Part shown: piece after piece, positions 15,846 to 23,788 of the stretch
Position numbering within the stretch: the first letter of the stretch is position 1
How the letters are laid out: each line of letters begins with the position of its first letter
Assembly (NCBI GenBank): GCA_030951095.1
Contig: JAUZQI010000115.1
Span: 1-28,455, forward strand
Source of the DNA: Mariprofundus sp.
GTDB taxonomy: Bacteria > Pseudomonadota > Zetaproteobacteria > Mariprofundales > Mariprofundaceae
Length of the DNA: 28,455 nt
Direction of reading: 5' to 3'
Translations under genes and position numbers: made by a program
Notes under the pieces: generated by a model
The model's database searches: none
What the model saw: the letters and a program-made list of their open reading frames with translations, nothing else
What the model was told of the DNA's origin: nothing

Positions 15846-16409
15846 TTAACGCTGCTTCAAATATGTGCCGATCAGTTCAGCTTGTTCGAGCACGTGTCCC
15901 TGTATGGCTTGCAGCAAAGCCGTTTTATCAGGGGCAATCAGTCCATTCAGCCGTATATCCAGTGCATACAGTTTGAAAAAATAGCGATGCCGACCAATCG
16001 GTGGACACGGCCCTCCATAATCACGCCGTTTCCAGTCATTGCGGCCTGCTTCTGTGTCTTCCGGAAGTTTCCGGATATTTTCATCAAGCCCTTTGAGTTG
16101 CGGTGGAAGATTGAATAATAACCAGTGTACCCAAGTCATTTTCGGGGCATTCGGATCGGGAGCATCGGGATCATCGACGATCAAAACCAGTGATTTGTTT
16201 GCTTCGGGGATGCCTGTAAATATCAGCGGTGGCGAGATATCACGACCTTCGCAGGTATATTTTTCCGGAATAGCTTCACGCTCTGCAAAAGCAGGTGATG
16301 TGATACGCATATCTATCGGTTCACCTCCTCCGCTGTCAGTAGCCACAATCATCGTCGTTAGTTCGATTATGATAATCCCGATCATAATAACCAGTTTTTT
16401 TGCTTTCAT
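15846..16409 (-). CDS. YbhB/YbcL-type PEBP-like protein with N-terminal anchor
   Basis: Phosphatidylethanolamine-binding (Raf kinase inhibitor-like) fold. Ligand-site blocks are DDPDAP (79-84), VHWLLFNLP (94-102), GGPCPPIGRHRYFF (132-145). The bacterial role is unknown. I choose ATG 16409 because the product then begins MKAKK plus a hydrophobic stretch, a signal peptide or membrane anchor. A GTG at 16454, directly after the PfkB stop, would add 15 residues and is a plausible coupled start. Neither start has a good ribosome site. It follows the PfkB gene on the same strand. Confidence 0.87.
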   Translation of the reverse strand: MKAKKLVIMIGIIIIELTTMIVATDSGGGEPIDMRITSPAFAEREAIPEKYTCEGRDISPPLIFTGIPEANKSLVLIVDDPDAPDPNAPKMTWVHWLLFNLPPQLKGLDENIRKLPEDTEAGRNDWKRRDYGGPCPPIGRHRYFFKLYALDIRLNGLIAPDKTALLQAIQGHVLEQAELIGTYLKQR

Positions 16410-16454
16410 GTTGAGGATGATAGCCCAAATCGTGAAAGCGTGCTTATTTAGCAC

Positions 16455-17342
16455 TCATGCAAGGGGCTTATGTAACAAGCGATAAACCTGGCTTGTATCC
16501 GGTAGGGCGATCTGTGCGCCAAGTTTTGTACAAGTCAGCGCAGCGGCTGCTGATGCGTAGCGTAACAGCGCTTGCCAGTTCATACCCAAAGACAGGCCGT
16601 AGGCAAAAGCTCCATGAAAAGCATCGCCTGAACCGGTCGAATCGATCACATCAACCGTAAATGCGTCCATGCCACCGGTATCTCCACCTTTACTCCAGAT
16701 CAGACCTTTCTCACCCATCGTAATCACAACACAACTGGATGTTTCTTCCATCATTTTCATAGCGGCATGCATATCATCCGAGCCACTGAACTGCCTGGCA
16801 AATTGCTCCGAGGCAACCAGATAATCAACAGCTCCAGCCAAGTTCCGTGTGCCCTGATGCAAAGAGCCGGCATCAAGCACCGTTGGTATACTGTTCGTTT
16901 CCGCCCATTGGCAAAGTCGCATGGATATGAGTGGTTCATGACCGTCGAATAGTATCACTTTTGGTGTTTGGGAAATTTTCACTGCATCAGCATTGAGCCA
17001 CGGTGTATCTGCCTTGAAATTAACCACCGAGCGGGCCCCATCCGGTTTGGCAAGTATCTGGGATAGCGGAGAAGGATGGTTACCACGTACAATCAGCGAG
17101 GTATCTACGCCTTCGGTCTCAAATTCATGGCAATGAGCTGTCCCGAACAGGTCGTTGCTCAGGTATCCACAAAAGCCTGCCTTGCCGCCAAGTCTTGCCA
17201 CGCACACAGATGCATTGGCAGCGGGGCCGCCACCGTTCAATTGCATTGCATCGGCCAGTATTTTCTCATTCGCTTCAGGATGATGGCTTGCCGCCATGGT
17301 AATGTCGTATGACGCGTGTCCTATGCAGAGTACATCAAGCAT
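16455..17342 (-). CDS. PfkB-family sugar kinase
   Basis: 295 residues with both ribokinase-family signatures: GGGPAAN (37-43) near the N-terminus and DSTGSGDAFHGAFAYGL (234-250) with catalytic base D240 and the anion hole GSGD. It phosphorylates a sugar or nucleoside-like substrate with ATP. The substrate is not clear from the sequence; the GGGPAA form also occurs in YihV-like kinases. It is the first gene of a minus-strand pair with the PEBP-like gene. No ribosome site is obvious. Upstream lie the copy C hairpin and the tRNA-Leu(GAG) terminator. Confidence 0.88.
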   Translation of the reverse strand: MLDVLCIGHASYDITMAASHHPEANEKILADAMQLNGGGPAANASVCVARLGGKAGFCGYLSNDLFGTAHCHEFETEGVDTSLIVRGNHPSPLSQILAKPDGARSVVNFKADTPWLNADAVKISQTPKVILFDGHEPLISMRLCQWAETNSIPTVLDAGSLHQGTRNLAGAVDYLVASEQFARQFSGSDDMHAAMKMMEETSSCVVITMGEKGLIWSKGGDTGGMDAFTVDVIDSTGSGDAFHGAFAYGLSLGMNWQALLRYASAAAALTCTKLGAQIALPDTSQVYRLLHKPLA

Positions 17343-17404
17343 AGTGGTAAGATTAGCATGGTTGGGTTGAAGTTACATTAGGTCGCAGTCTGTTTAGGGT
17401 GATA

Positions 17405-17433
17405 CTGATTTATTGCATTCTGCAAGAAATTAG
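17405..17433 (-). repeat. 29-nt hairpin, copy C (TGCA-N3-TGCA apex)
   Basis: On the minus strand: CTAATTT-C-TTGCA, loop GAA, TGCAA-T-AAATCAG, 13-nt arms with two non-pairing positions. The right arm TGCAATAAATCAG is identical to copies A and B. It lies in the 221-bp gap between the PfkB gene and the tRNA-Leu(GAG) gene, downstream of the tRNA terminator. Confidence 0.6.
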
Positions 17434-17524
17434 GCCAAGCAGAGAAAGGTGGCCTTGAGTCACTCCGGCCGGAAAAGAAAAAGGGGCGATACCGAATCCG
17501 GTTTGCTTGAAGCAGGCCTAACGC

Positions 17525-17554
17525 AAAAAAGGGAGTGACATTGAGTCACTCCCT
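17525..17554 (-). terminator. Intrinsic terminator of tRNA-Leu(GAG)
   Basis: On the minus strand GGGAGTGAC-TCAAT-GTCACTCCC (perfect 9-bp stem, plus one T-A pair at the base) is followed by TTTTTT and begins about 10 nt after the tRNA CCA. Its loop and right arm recur downstream of tRNA-Leu(CAA) at 134-152. Confidence 0.9.
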
Positions 17555-17563
17555 CTTTCTTGT

Positions 17564-17648
17564 TGGTACCGGAGACTGGACTCGAACCAGCACGGGTTTC
17601 CCCACTACCCCCTCAAGGTAGCGTGTCTACCAATTTCACCACTCCGGC
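17564..17648 (-). tRNA. leuU: tRNA-Leu(GAG)
   Basis: 85 nt, complete. On the minus strand it begins GCCGGAG (acceptor, 17648-17642) and ends CTCCGGT-A-CCA, with encoded CCA at 17566-17564. The anticodon stem CTACC/GGTAG encloses the loop TTGAGGG, so the anticodon is GAG (CUC/CUU codons). A long variable arm (GGGAAACC) marks a class II tRNA. It lies directly downstream of secG, as leuU does in E. coli. Confidence 0.96.
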
Positions 17649-17685
17649 ATCATTCAAATGCCATCTTGATGATGGCCTGAAAATC

Positions 17686-18072
17686 TTATTCTGCGCCTGG
17701 CAGAGTATCTGTAGCTGGAGCTGATGTATCGTCAAGCTTTAACTTGGAAGGGTCGAAGCCGCCACCTTGCGCCGGCGTGGCCGGGGCGGATTGTTCAGTC
17801 GTTGTCTGATCGGCAACCGAGCGCTCTACCACAGAGCCTGTATGCTGTTGGGAAAAGAATGCCAGCGTCAGGCTGGTCAACATGAATGTTGCTGCCAAGC
17901 CTCCTGTCAGCTTACCCAGAAATGAACCGGAACCACGGCTCCCGAACAACGTTTGTGCACCACCTCCGCCAAAAGATACGCCCATATCTGCACCCTGGCC
18001 GCGCTGGATCAGCACCACGCCAATCAGCAGCAGAGCTACCAGCACATGTACGATAATTATTATTGTTGTCAT
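17686..18072 (-). CDS. secG: Protein translocase subunit SecG
   Basis: Small inner-membrane partner of SecYE that aids SecA-driven export. The 128 residues contain TM1 (about 3-22), the conserved loop LIQRGQGADMGVSFGGGG followed by TLFGSRGSGSFL, and TM2 (about 55-74). The C-terminal ~50 residues are a Pro/Ala/Thr-rich hydrophilic tail. GAGGAG precedes the ATG. It lies 10 nt after tpiA and just before tRNA-Leu(GAG), a common tpiA-secG-tRNA order. Confidence 0.95.
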   Translation of the reverse strand: MTTIIIIVHVLVALLLIGVVLIQRGQGADMGVSFGGGGAQTLFGSRGSGSFLGKLTGGLAATFMLTSLTLAFFSQQHTGSVVERSVADQTTTEQSAPATPAQGGGFDPSKLKLDDTSAPATDTLPGAE

Positions 18073-18082
18073 CCTTATCTCC

Positions 18083-18832
18083 TCAGCTCACCACTTTCAC
18101 GGTTGCTTTAACAATCTCCATAAATGAGTTGGCTTTCAAACTTGCTCCACCCACCAAAGCACCTTCCACACCAGCGCAGCTCATCAGCTCATCAGCATTG
18201 CCGGGATTGACGCTGCCGCCGTACAGAACACGACAATCGTGGCCAAGCCGGATTAATTCTTCATGTACAACTGCATGTGTTTCGGTCACTTGCTCTGCAG
18301 ATGCTGTTACGCCCGTGCCAATGGCCCAGACCGGTTCATAGGCTACAGTCAATGGCATATCTTTCGGCGCACCCTTGAGGATCGACAACTGTTCAGCCAA
18401 TACCGTATTGGTAATGCCTTTCTCGCGTTGATCCAGTGTTTCGCCGATGCAAAGGATGGGCTCCAGTCCGTGTAACCAGGATGCATTCATCTTGGAGCGA
18501 ATCTTGGCATTGCTCTCGCCAATGATGCTGCGGCGTTCGGAATGTCCGAGAATCACATAGTGGCAGTTGGTATCGCGTAACATCATCGGGCAAATCGAAC
18601 CGGTGAAAGCACCCTTGTCTTCGTTGTAAACATTCTGTGCGCCCAGTACCACGCCCATCGAGGCCAGTCGATCAGACATGGGGTGTAGTAATGTGAACGG
18701 TGGCATCAGCGCCACTTCGACATGATCCGGAGCAGGATTGCCTCCGAAGGCATCCATGAAATCATTGGCCTCCTGAAGTGACCCATTCATTTTCCAGTTT
18801 CCCGCAATCAAACGGCGTTTTTCACTGCTCAT
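18083..18832 (-). CDS. tpiA: Triosephosphate isomerase
   Basis: Interconverts dihydroxyacetone phosphate and glyceraldehyde-3-phosphate. The ATG at 18832 is chosen because GGAGG lies 6-7 nt upstream and the product begins MSSEKRRLIAGNWKMNG like the family; an upstream ATG at 18880 would add 16 unrelated residues. It has 249 aa. Catalytic residues are N12, K14, H97 (GHSERR), E166 (AYEPVWAIGTG) and the phosphate-binding YGGSVNPGN. It is the first gene of the tpiA-secG-tRNA-Leu unit, divergent from rsmA. Confidence 0.97.
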   Translation of the reverse strand: MSSEKRRLIAGNWKMNGSLQEANDFMDAFGGNPAPDHVEVALMPPFTLLHPMSDRLASMGVVLGAQNVYNEDKGAFTGSICPMMLRDTNCHYVILGHSERRSIIGESNAKIRSKMNASWLHGLEPILCIGETLDQREKGITNTVLAEQLSILKGAPKDMPLTVAYEPVWAIGTGVTASAEQVTETHAVVHEELIRLGHDCRVLYGGSVNPGNADELMSCAGVEGALVGGASLKANSFMEIVKATVKVVS

Positions 18833-18956
18833 GTTAGACCTCCCGGATATTGTAAGCGAATGTCCCAGAAAGCTGAACATCCGTAGCCAACGGCTCGAAA
18901 AAGGTTGCGGATTCTAGGAATAATCCCTTATAAGGCAAGAGCCAATAAGAAATGTT

Positions 18957-19766
18957 ATGTCTGATGCCAATATCGGCTACGCTTGCCCTATGATTGACCA
19001 TCATTTCCAACGCCCCAAAAAGTCGCTCGGCCAACATTTTTTGCGAGATCACAGTGCTATTAACCGTATCGCGTGCGCTATCCCCGAAGGGGCATCCGTG
19101 ATCGAAATCGGCCCGGGGCCCGGAGCTATTACCGAAGCCTTGTTGAACCGGGTTGGCAAACTGGCTGTGATTGAAATGGATGACCATTTTGCTGCTCATT
19201 GGCAAAGCGTAGCTGAAAAAAATAACGTGTTGTCAGTGATTCATAGTGATGTGATGCAGGCGCTGGACGGGGCGGTGAAATCCATTCAACCGGACTGGAT
19301 AGCCGGCAATTTACCCTACAATCTCAGCGGCCCGCTGACGGCGATGCTGGCGGCATACTCACTTCCCGGAGGCATGGTGCTGATGTATCAGCGCGAAGTG
19401 GCTGAACGCATTGCGGCTGACCCCGGCAGCAAAGTCTATGGGGGCCTGTCGGTGCTGGTACGCCACTATTATGATGTGAAACGGCTGCTGGTTCTGCCGC
19501 CCGGAGCTTTTTCACCGCCGCCAAAAGTGCATTCGGCAGTGATCCTGCTGACGCCACACGGTAAAGCCCCGGTATGTACATATCAGTATTTGCAGCTAAC
19601 CGTACGCCAGGGCTTTGCCCATCGCCGCAAAACGATTGCCAATAATTTCAGGGGTTCCATCACAGCCGAACAGTTTGAGGCCATTGGTATCGACCCGCGC
19701 AAACGGCCTGAACAACTGGATTATGGTCACTGGGTCAATATCACCAACCAGCTAAATGATACGTAA
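18957..19766 (+). CDS. rsmA: 16S rRNA dimethyladenosine transferase RsmA (KsgA)
   Basis: Dimethylates two adjacent adenosines in the 3'-terminal hairpin of 16S rRNA during small-subunit assembly. Motifs: KKSLGQHFL (21-29), SAM loop EIGPGPGAITE (50-60), acidic motif VIEMDD (71-76), catalytic NLPYN (118-122) and the C-terminal FAHRRKTIANNF. Length is 269 aa from ATG 18957; ATG 18990 (258 aa) is an alternative, and neither has a strong ribosome site. It is divergent from tpiA; about 120 bp separate the starts and must hold both promoters. Confidence 0.96.
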   Translation: MSDANIGYACPMIDHHFQRPKKSLGQHFLRDHSAINRIACAIPEGASVIEIGPGPGAITEALLNRVGKLAVIEMDDHFAAHWQSVAEKNNVLSVIHSDVMQALDGAVKSIQPDWIAGNLPYNLSGPLTAMLAAYSLPGGMVLMYQREVAERIAADPGSKVYGGLSVLVRHYYDVKRLLVLPPGAFSPPPKVHSAVILLTPHGKAPVCTYQYLQLTVRQGFAHRRKTIANNFRGSITAEQFEAIGIDPRKRPEQLDYGHWVNITNQLNDT

Positions 19767-19826
19767 ATGCTCAACGCTTTTTCACCATAATGGTTATCAA
19801 CCCTCGCTAATGCTTCGCGTCCTTTG

Positions 19827-20090
19827 TTATGCAGAAGCCCTCAACCAGGTGTCCAGTTCACCACGGCGTTCCAGAGCATAGAGTTCATCACACCCGCCAA
19901 CATGGTGATTATTGATAAAAATCTGTGGAATTGTGCGTGCGCCGGGGGCGCGTTCGGACATTTCGGCCTGCCGCTTGATATCTTTCCGTACATTATATTC
20001 AGAGAATTCGAGACCTTTTTTCTTAAGCAAGGCCTTGGCGCGTACGCAATAGGGACAGAAATCGCCGGAATAAACTTCAATGTTTGCCAT
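19827..20090 (-). CDS. grxC: Glutaredoxin (GrxC type)
   Basis: 87-residue monodomain dithiol glutaredoxin: active site C12-P-Y-C15, cis-proline motif RTIPQIFI (from about residue 52) and GGCDELYALE for glutathione binding. It reduces disulfides with glutathione in the cytoplasm. It lies about 165 bp downstream of comF on the same strand, with a strongly structured spacer between them, so it probably has its own promoter. Confidence 0.94.
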   Translation of the reverse strand: MANIEVYSGDFCPYCVRAKALLKKKGLEFSEYNVRKDIKRQAEMSERAPGARTIPQIFINNHHVGGCDELYALERRGELDTWLRASA

Positions 20091-20120
20091 GGTTAAAACC
20101 TATCCTTTTAATTTGAGGAT

Positions 20121-20195
20121 GCTGATTTGTTGCACCCTGCAATAAATCAGAGCGAAAAGATAAAAATGCGATTTTCTCTTTTCTTACAAATCAGC
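20121..20195. repeat. Hairpin copy B (TGCA-N3-TGCA apex) with nested alternative stems
   Basis: CTGATTT-G-TTGCA (20122-20134), loop CCC, TGCAA-T-AAATCAG (20138-20150): 13-bp arms with one G-U pair. The left arm can instead pair over 10 bp, GCTGATTTGT (20121-20130) with ACAAATCAGC (20186-20195). That larger loop holds a third stem, GAAAAGATAAAA with TTTTCTCTTTTC. CAAATCAG (20187-20194) can also pair with CTGATTTG (20207-20214). At least three of these structures exclude one another. Confidence 0.65.
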
Positions 20196-20214
20196 CACTT
20201 GTGTTTCTGATTTG

Positions 20215-20234
20215 GCAAGCCATGCATGGCTTGC
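20215..20234. repeat. Perfect 20-bp palindrome downstream of comF
   Basis: GCAAGCCATG followed directly by CATGGCTTGC is self-complementary with no spacer, 21 nt past the comF stop. The absence of a loop and of a T-run makes a plain terminator less likely than a dimeric protein site or a cruciform, though it may still block RNA polymerase or protect an RNA end. Confidence 0.6.
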
Positions 20235-20255
20235 ACAGAAGCATTGATTTGATCC

Positions 20256-21005
20256 TCAGTGCTTCTGCGATGTGCGCGCCAGCGACAGTACATTTATCGG
20301 TACCCCCAGCTTCAAACTGGCACGGGCAGCAAAATGCAATGTCGATCCTGTGGTCAGGATATCATCGACAATCCAGATCGACGTGGCCTGACCGGCCAAA
20401 TCCTGCCAGCGCGAACCGTAGTCGTCAGCCAGCGCAAATGCCTTACGCAGATTTTTCCGCCGGGCCTGACCTGACAGCGCCGATTGCCTCGGTTGTTCAC
20501 CGATACGCCGAAGCAAATGCCAGTCCCAGGTACACCCCGTGTCATCAGCCAGCCATTTACAAAAATTGGCGGCATGATGCTGGCCACTCTTGCGCATTCG
20601 GGAGATTGGCATGGGGACGGGCAACAATAGCGAACCTTCATTGATCTGGCTCCGGATACCCGGCATGGCTGCATTCACCAGCCAGCGTACTGCTGCATCA
20701 TGGCCCTGCAGTTTCCATTCCAGAATCGCATCCCGTACCGCCCCGTGATAGCAATACAAACTGCAGGTATGACACTGAGCCGGTGGTTTCTGTAAACAGC
20801 GCCCGCACGGGCCGGGGTGCATCTCTGCAGGCAATGGAATGCCGCAGCGACTGCAGGTGGAGTGTGGCCATACTTCAATCGTTTCAAGGCATAAGGTGCA
20901 ACAGCCATTTCCGGAAGGCATCGGCGCATGACAGAAAAGGCAAGATGGTGGAAACAGTAAATCACGCAACTGGTTAACCAGAAGCACACCTTTGGTTGAC
21001 AGCAT
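20256..21005 (-). CDS. comF: ComF family phosphoribosyltransferase-like protein
   Basis: ComF proteins take part in uptake or processing of transforming DNA in competent bacteria. From ATG 21005 the product is 249 aa. The N-terminal zinc-ribbon region has C22-x2-C25, C36-x2-C39, C51-x2-C54 and C67-x2-C70. The C-terminal phosphoribosyltransferase fold has the PRPP loop IWIVDDILTTGST (210-222). The frame is open much further upstream, and ATGs at 21011, 21023 and 21032 are also possible; these overlap bioF, read divergently. No other competence gene is present in the window. Confidence 0.9.
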   Translation of the reverse strand: MLSTKGVLLVNQLRDLLFPPSCLFCHAPMPSGNGCCTLCLETIEVWPHSTCSRCGIPLPAEMHPGPCGRCLQKPPAQCHTCSLYCYHGAVRDAILEWKLQGHDAAVRWLVNAAMPGIRSQINEGSLLLPVPMPISRMRKSGQHHAANFCKWLADDTGCTWDWHLLRRIGEQPRQSALSGQARRKNLRKAFALADDYGSRWQDLAGQATSIWIVDDILTTGSTLHFAARASLKLGVPINVLSLARTSQKH

Positions 21006-21030
21006 GTTCATGCCAACCAGCATGCCGGAC

Positions 21031-22161
21031 ATGATCGATTCACGCAATTGGTTTGCAGAAGTACCCGAAACACGCCAGCGCCGTTTTTTGGCATCGCAGC
21101 GCAAAGGCGTATGCATGGAGGTGAACGGGAGGACGTTGGTTAATTTTGCCAGCAATGATTATCTGGGGCTGAGCACTCATTCTGATGTTTGCATGGCAGC
21201 ACAGAAAGCATGTTCCGTCATGGTGGGAAGTGGTGCTTCACGACTGGTATCCGGTGATGATCCGATGCTGCATCGGCTGGAAAAAAAACTGGCCCGCTGG
21301 AAAGGATATGAGGCATGCCTGATTACAGGATCGGGCATGCTGGCTAATCTTGGCCTGATGCAGGCTTTGGCTGATCGTCATACACATCTTTTCACTGATA
21401 AACTCAATCATGCCTCGTTGGTGGATGGCGCACGTTTGTCCGGAGCCAAAACCCATCGTTATGCGCACCTTGATACAGCCCAGCTTGCACAGCAGCTGGA
21501 GCAGCATGTTGCCGAAAAGCGTATCATTGTTTCCGATGGTGTGTTCAGTATGGACGGTGATTGTGCCAACGTCAGTTTATTGCTCCAACTAGCTGAAAAA
21601 TACGATGCCCTGCTCATCATCGATGATGCGCACGGTATTGGTACAGTCGGAGAAAGCGGCGCAGGGCTGACATCCATGCATAAGGTTTTCGGACATACGC
21701 GGCTGATCGAAGTGGGTACGTTCGGCAAGGCATTCGGAAGTTATGGCGCATTTATTCTCGGTACGAATGAATTGATTGAGGGATTAAGGCAACGTCAGCG
21801 AACAATGATTTATTCCACCGCGTTACCGTTGGCGATGATTGCAGCAGCGGAAACAGCCCTTACCCTTGTTCAACAGGGTGAAGTATTAAGCCGGCTGCAC
21901 CACAACATTGCGTATTTTAAAGCCGGAACATCGGCACTGGGCTTTATGGTTTCGGAAACTGCCATTCAGCCATTGATTGTCGGTTCCGATACTGAGGCCT
22001 TGACTATGTCGGCAACATTGGCCAAGTACGGTTTCTTTGTTGCTGCGATTCGCCCCCCTACAGTGCCGGAAAACACTGCCCGGCTGCGTTTCACCTTAAG
22101 TGCGTCACACAGTATGGAACAGATTGATAAGGTGATTGATTGCCTCGGGAATATTGTATGA
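21031..22161 (+). CDS. bioF: 8-amino-7-oxononanoate synthase
   Basis: PLP enzyme joining pimeloyl-ACP and alanine in biotin synthesis. From ATG 21031 the protein has 376 aa (E. coli 384). Motifs: FASNDYLGLS, GSGASRLVSGD, DKLNHASLVDGARLSG, the PLP-aspartate region IIDDAHGIGTVGE and Schiff-base lysine K233 in GTFGKAFGSYG. The start is uncertain: ATGs at 21004 and 21010 are in frame and no clear ribosome site is seen. It is the first gene of the biotin operon. The bioH ATG overlaps its stop codon (ATGA). Confidence 0.94.
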   Translation: MIDSRNWFAEVPETRQRRFLASQRKGVCMEVNGRTLVNFASNDYLGLSTHSDVCMAAQKACSVMVGSGASRLVSGDDPMLHRLEKKLARWKGYEACLITGSGMLANLGLMQALADRHTHLFTDKLNHASLVDGARLSGAKTHRYAHLDTAQLAQQLEQHVAEKRIIVSDGVFSMDGDCANVSLLLQLAEKYDALLIIDDAHGIGTVGESGAGLTSMHKVFGHTRLIEVGTFGKAFGSYGAFILGTNELIEGLRQRQRTMIYSTALPLAMIAAAETALTLVQQGEVLSRLHHNIAYFKAGTSALGFMVSETAIQPLIVGSDTEALTMSATLAKYGFFVAAIRPPTVPENTARLRFTLSASHSMEQIDKVIDCLGNIV

Positions 22162-22883
22162 AGCCGCTGGTTTTTTTGCATGGTTGGGCGCAATCGCAGC
22201 AGATTTGGTGCCAACAACATGACATCTTTCCCGAAGCTCTTTATTTGAACCTCCCCGGGCATGGGGACTCGGGTGATTTACCATCCGATGCATGGGCCAA
22301 GGCATTGGCTCAACAACTGCCTCTGGAACCTTGCCTGTTGGTCGGTTGGTCATTGGGGGGCATGCTGACATTGCAGATTACCCGATCTTTTCCTGATCGT
22401 ATTGCCGCTTTGGCACTGGTTTCAACGACGCCCTGTTTTCGCAGCAAGTCGGACTGGCAACCCGGATGCGATCAATCACTGTTTGCCGCTTTTGAAGAGG
22501 CCGTCGCAAGCGGGTCGAGGCGATTGTTAAACCGCTTCTTTACTTTGATGCTGCATGGCGATGGCTTGAGTCGGCGTGACTACAACATGCTAGCTAAACA
22601 GGCTGTGGATCGGAAACATCCGCCAACGTCAGAGGGATTAAGCGATGGGCTGGAATTGCTTGAATCGATGGATCTGCGGCAATTTATTGCCAAAGTGTCT
22701 GTGCCGACACTGATTGTGCATGGCGAGCAAGATGTGGTTGTCTCAACAGATTCCGGGCGCTGGCTGGCGGAATCTATGCCCAACAGTCACTTGCATCTGT
22801 TTCAAAACTGTGGGCATGCGCCCTTTTTGACGCAGCCTGAAATATTTAATCGAACTCTTACTAACTGGTGGAAAACACTGTGA
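22158..22883 (+). CDS. bioH: Pimeloyl-ACP methyl ester esterase
   Basis: Alpha/beta hydrolase that removes the methyl group from pimeloyl-ACP methyl ester and so ends the BioC-BioH pimelate route. Catalytic triad: S65 (VGWSLGG), D192 (HGEQDVVV) and H220 (NCGHAPF); the HGW motif (8-10) is the oxyanion region. The ATG at 22158 overlaps the bioF stop as ATGA, giving 241 aa. It lies in order with bioF, bioC and bioD, which supports BioH over a generic esterase. Confidence 0.93.
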   Translation: MKPLVFLHGWAQSQQIWCQQHDIFPEALYLNLPGHGDSGDLPSDAWAKALAQQLPLEPCLLVGWSLGGMLTLQITRSFPDRIAALALVSTTPCFRSKSDWQPGCDQSLFAAFEEAVASGSRRLLNRFFTLMLHGDGLSRRDYNMLAKQAVDRKHPPTSEGLSDGLELLESMDLRQFIAKVSVPTLIVHGEQDVVVSTDSGRWLAESMPNSHLHLFQNCGHAPFLTQPEIFNRTLTNWWKTL

Positions 22884-23788
22884 ATCATTCCCCTTTCAAC
22901 ACCCACATTAAAACCAGCCATGTGAAACGTGCTTTTTCATCGGCTTCTGGCAGTTACGATGCGCATGCCGTATTGCAACGCGAAATTGCCGACCGTTTAT
23001 TGGCACATCTCTCTTTCACCAAAATTCAGCCGAAGCGTATTCTTGATATCGGTTGTGGCACCGGCTACTTCACCCGCCTGCTGCGTGGAAAATTCAAGGG
23101 TGCAGAAATTGTAGCGGTGGATCTGTCTGAAGCCATGGTACAAGCCACACGCAAAGGTCATGGGCGGCGTTTACCCTGGCATGGGCGTCATCACCATGTC
23201 AGCGGTGACGCAGCCGAACTGCCGTTGAAAACAGAGCAGTTCGATCTGGTGTGTTCGAATCTGACCATGCAATGGCTACCCGATCCGAAGCTCATGTTGC
23301 AGGAAATGCGGCGGGTGCTGGCACCGGGTGGGTTGATGCTGTTTTCGGCCTTTGGGCGACGCACGCTTGCCGAATTGAGGCAGTCGCTGGCCAGTATTGA
23401 ACCCGAACGTGCCAGCCATGTACTCCCGTTCCCGGATGTTACGTCCCTGGGTGATGCGCTGATGAAACTGCCGATTGAACTGCCGGTTACAGATACTGAT
23501 TTGTTTACCCTGACGTATCCCGACACCATTAGCCTGATTCGGGAACTGAAAGGACTGGGGGCTTCTGCTTCAGCCATCCGTGGGCGAAAAAGTGGCCTGT
23601 ATGGCCGGTCGCTAATCAAAAAACTGGAGCGTGAATATTCCGAGAAACATCGGGGCGAAGACGGTAAAATTTACGCTACGTTTGAGGCACTCTACGGGCA
23701 AGCATGGTATAAAAAAGCCGGTTATGAGCACGCTGAAGCCATGATCCCTATTCGTGCAGAAGGAGACATCAATCTTCATGGGGTCTAA
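22880..23788 (+). CDS. bioC: Malonyl-ACP O-methyltransferase
   Basis: Methylates the malonyl carboxyl group so that fatty acid synthesis can build pimeloyl-ACP. The SAM motif ILDIGCGTGYFTRLL starts near residue 54; FDLVCSNLTMQWLPDP and RVLAPGGLMLFSAFG are typical BioC blocks; N-terminal VKRAFSSASGSYDAHAVLQ matches the family. I choose GTG 22880, which overlaps the bioH stop (GTGA) and has GGTGG 8 nt upstream, giving 302 aa. A GTG at 22868 is the alternative. The C-terminal ~60 residues extend slightly beyond the usual BioC core. Its 3' end overlaps bioD by 11 nt. Confidence 0.92.
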   Translation: MNHSPFNTHIKTSHVKRAFSSASGSYDAHAVLQREIADRLLAHLSFTKIQPKRILDIGCGTGYFTRLLRGKFKGAEIVAVDLSEAMVQATRKGHGRRLPWHGRHHHVSGDAAELPLKTEQFDLVCSNLTMQWLPDPKLMLQEMRRVLAPGGLMLFSAFGRRTLAELRQSLASIEPERASHVLPFPDVTSLGDALMKLPIELPVTDTDLFTLTYPDTISLIRELKGLGASASAIRGRKSGLYGRSLIKKLEREYSEKHRGEDGKIYATFEALYGQAWYKKAGYEHAEAMIPIRAEGDINLHGV

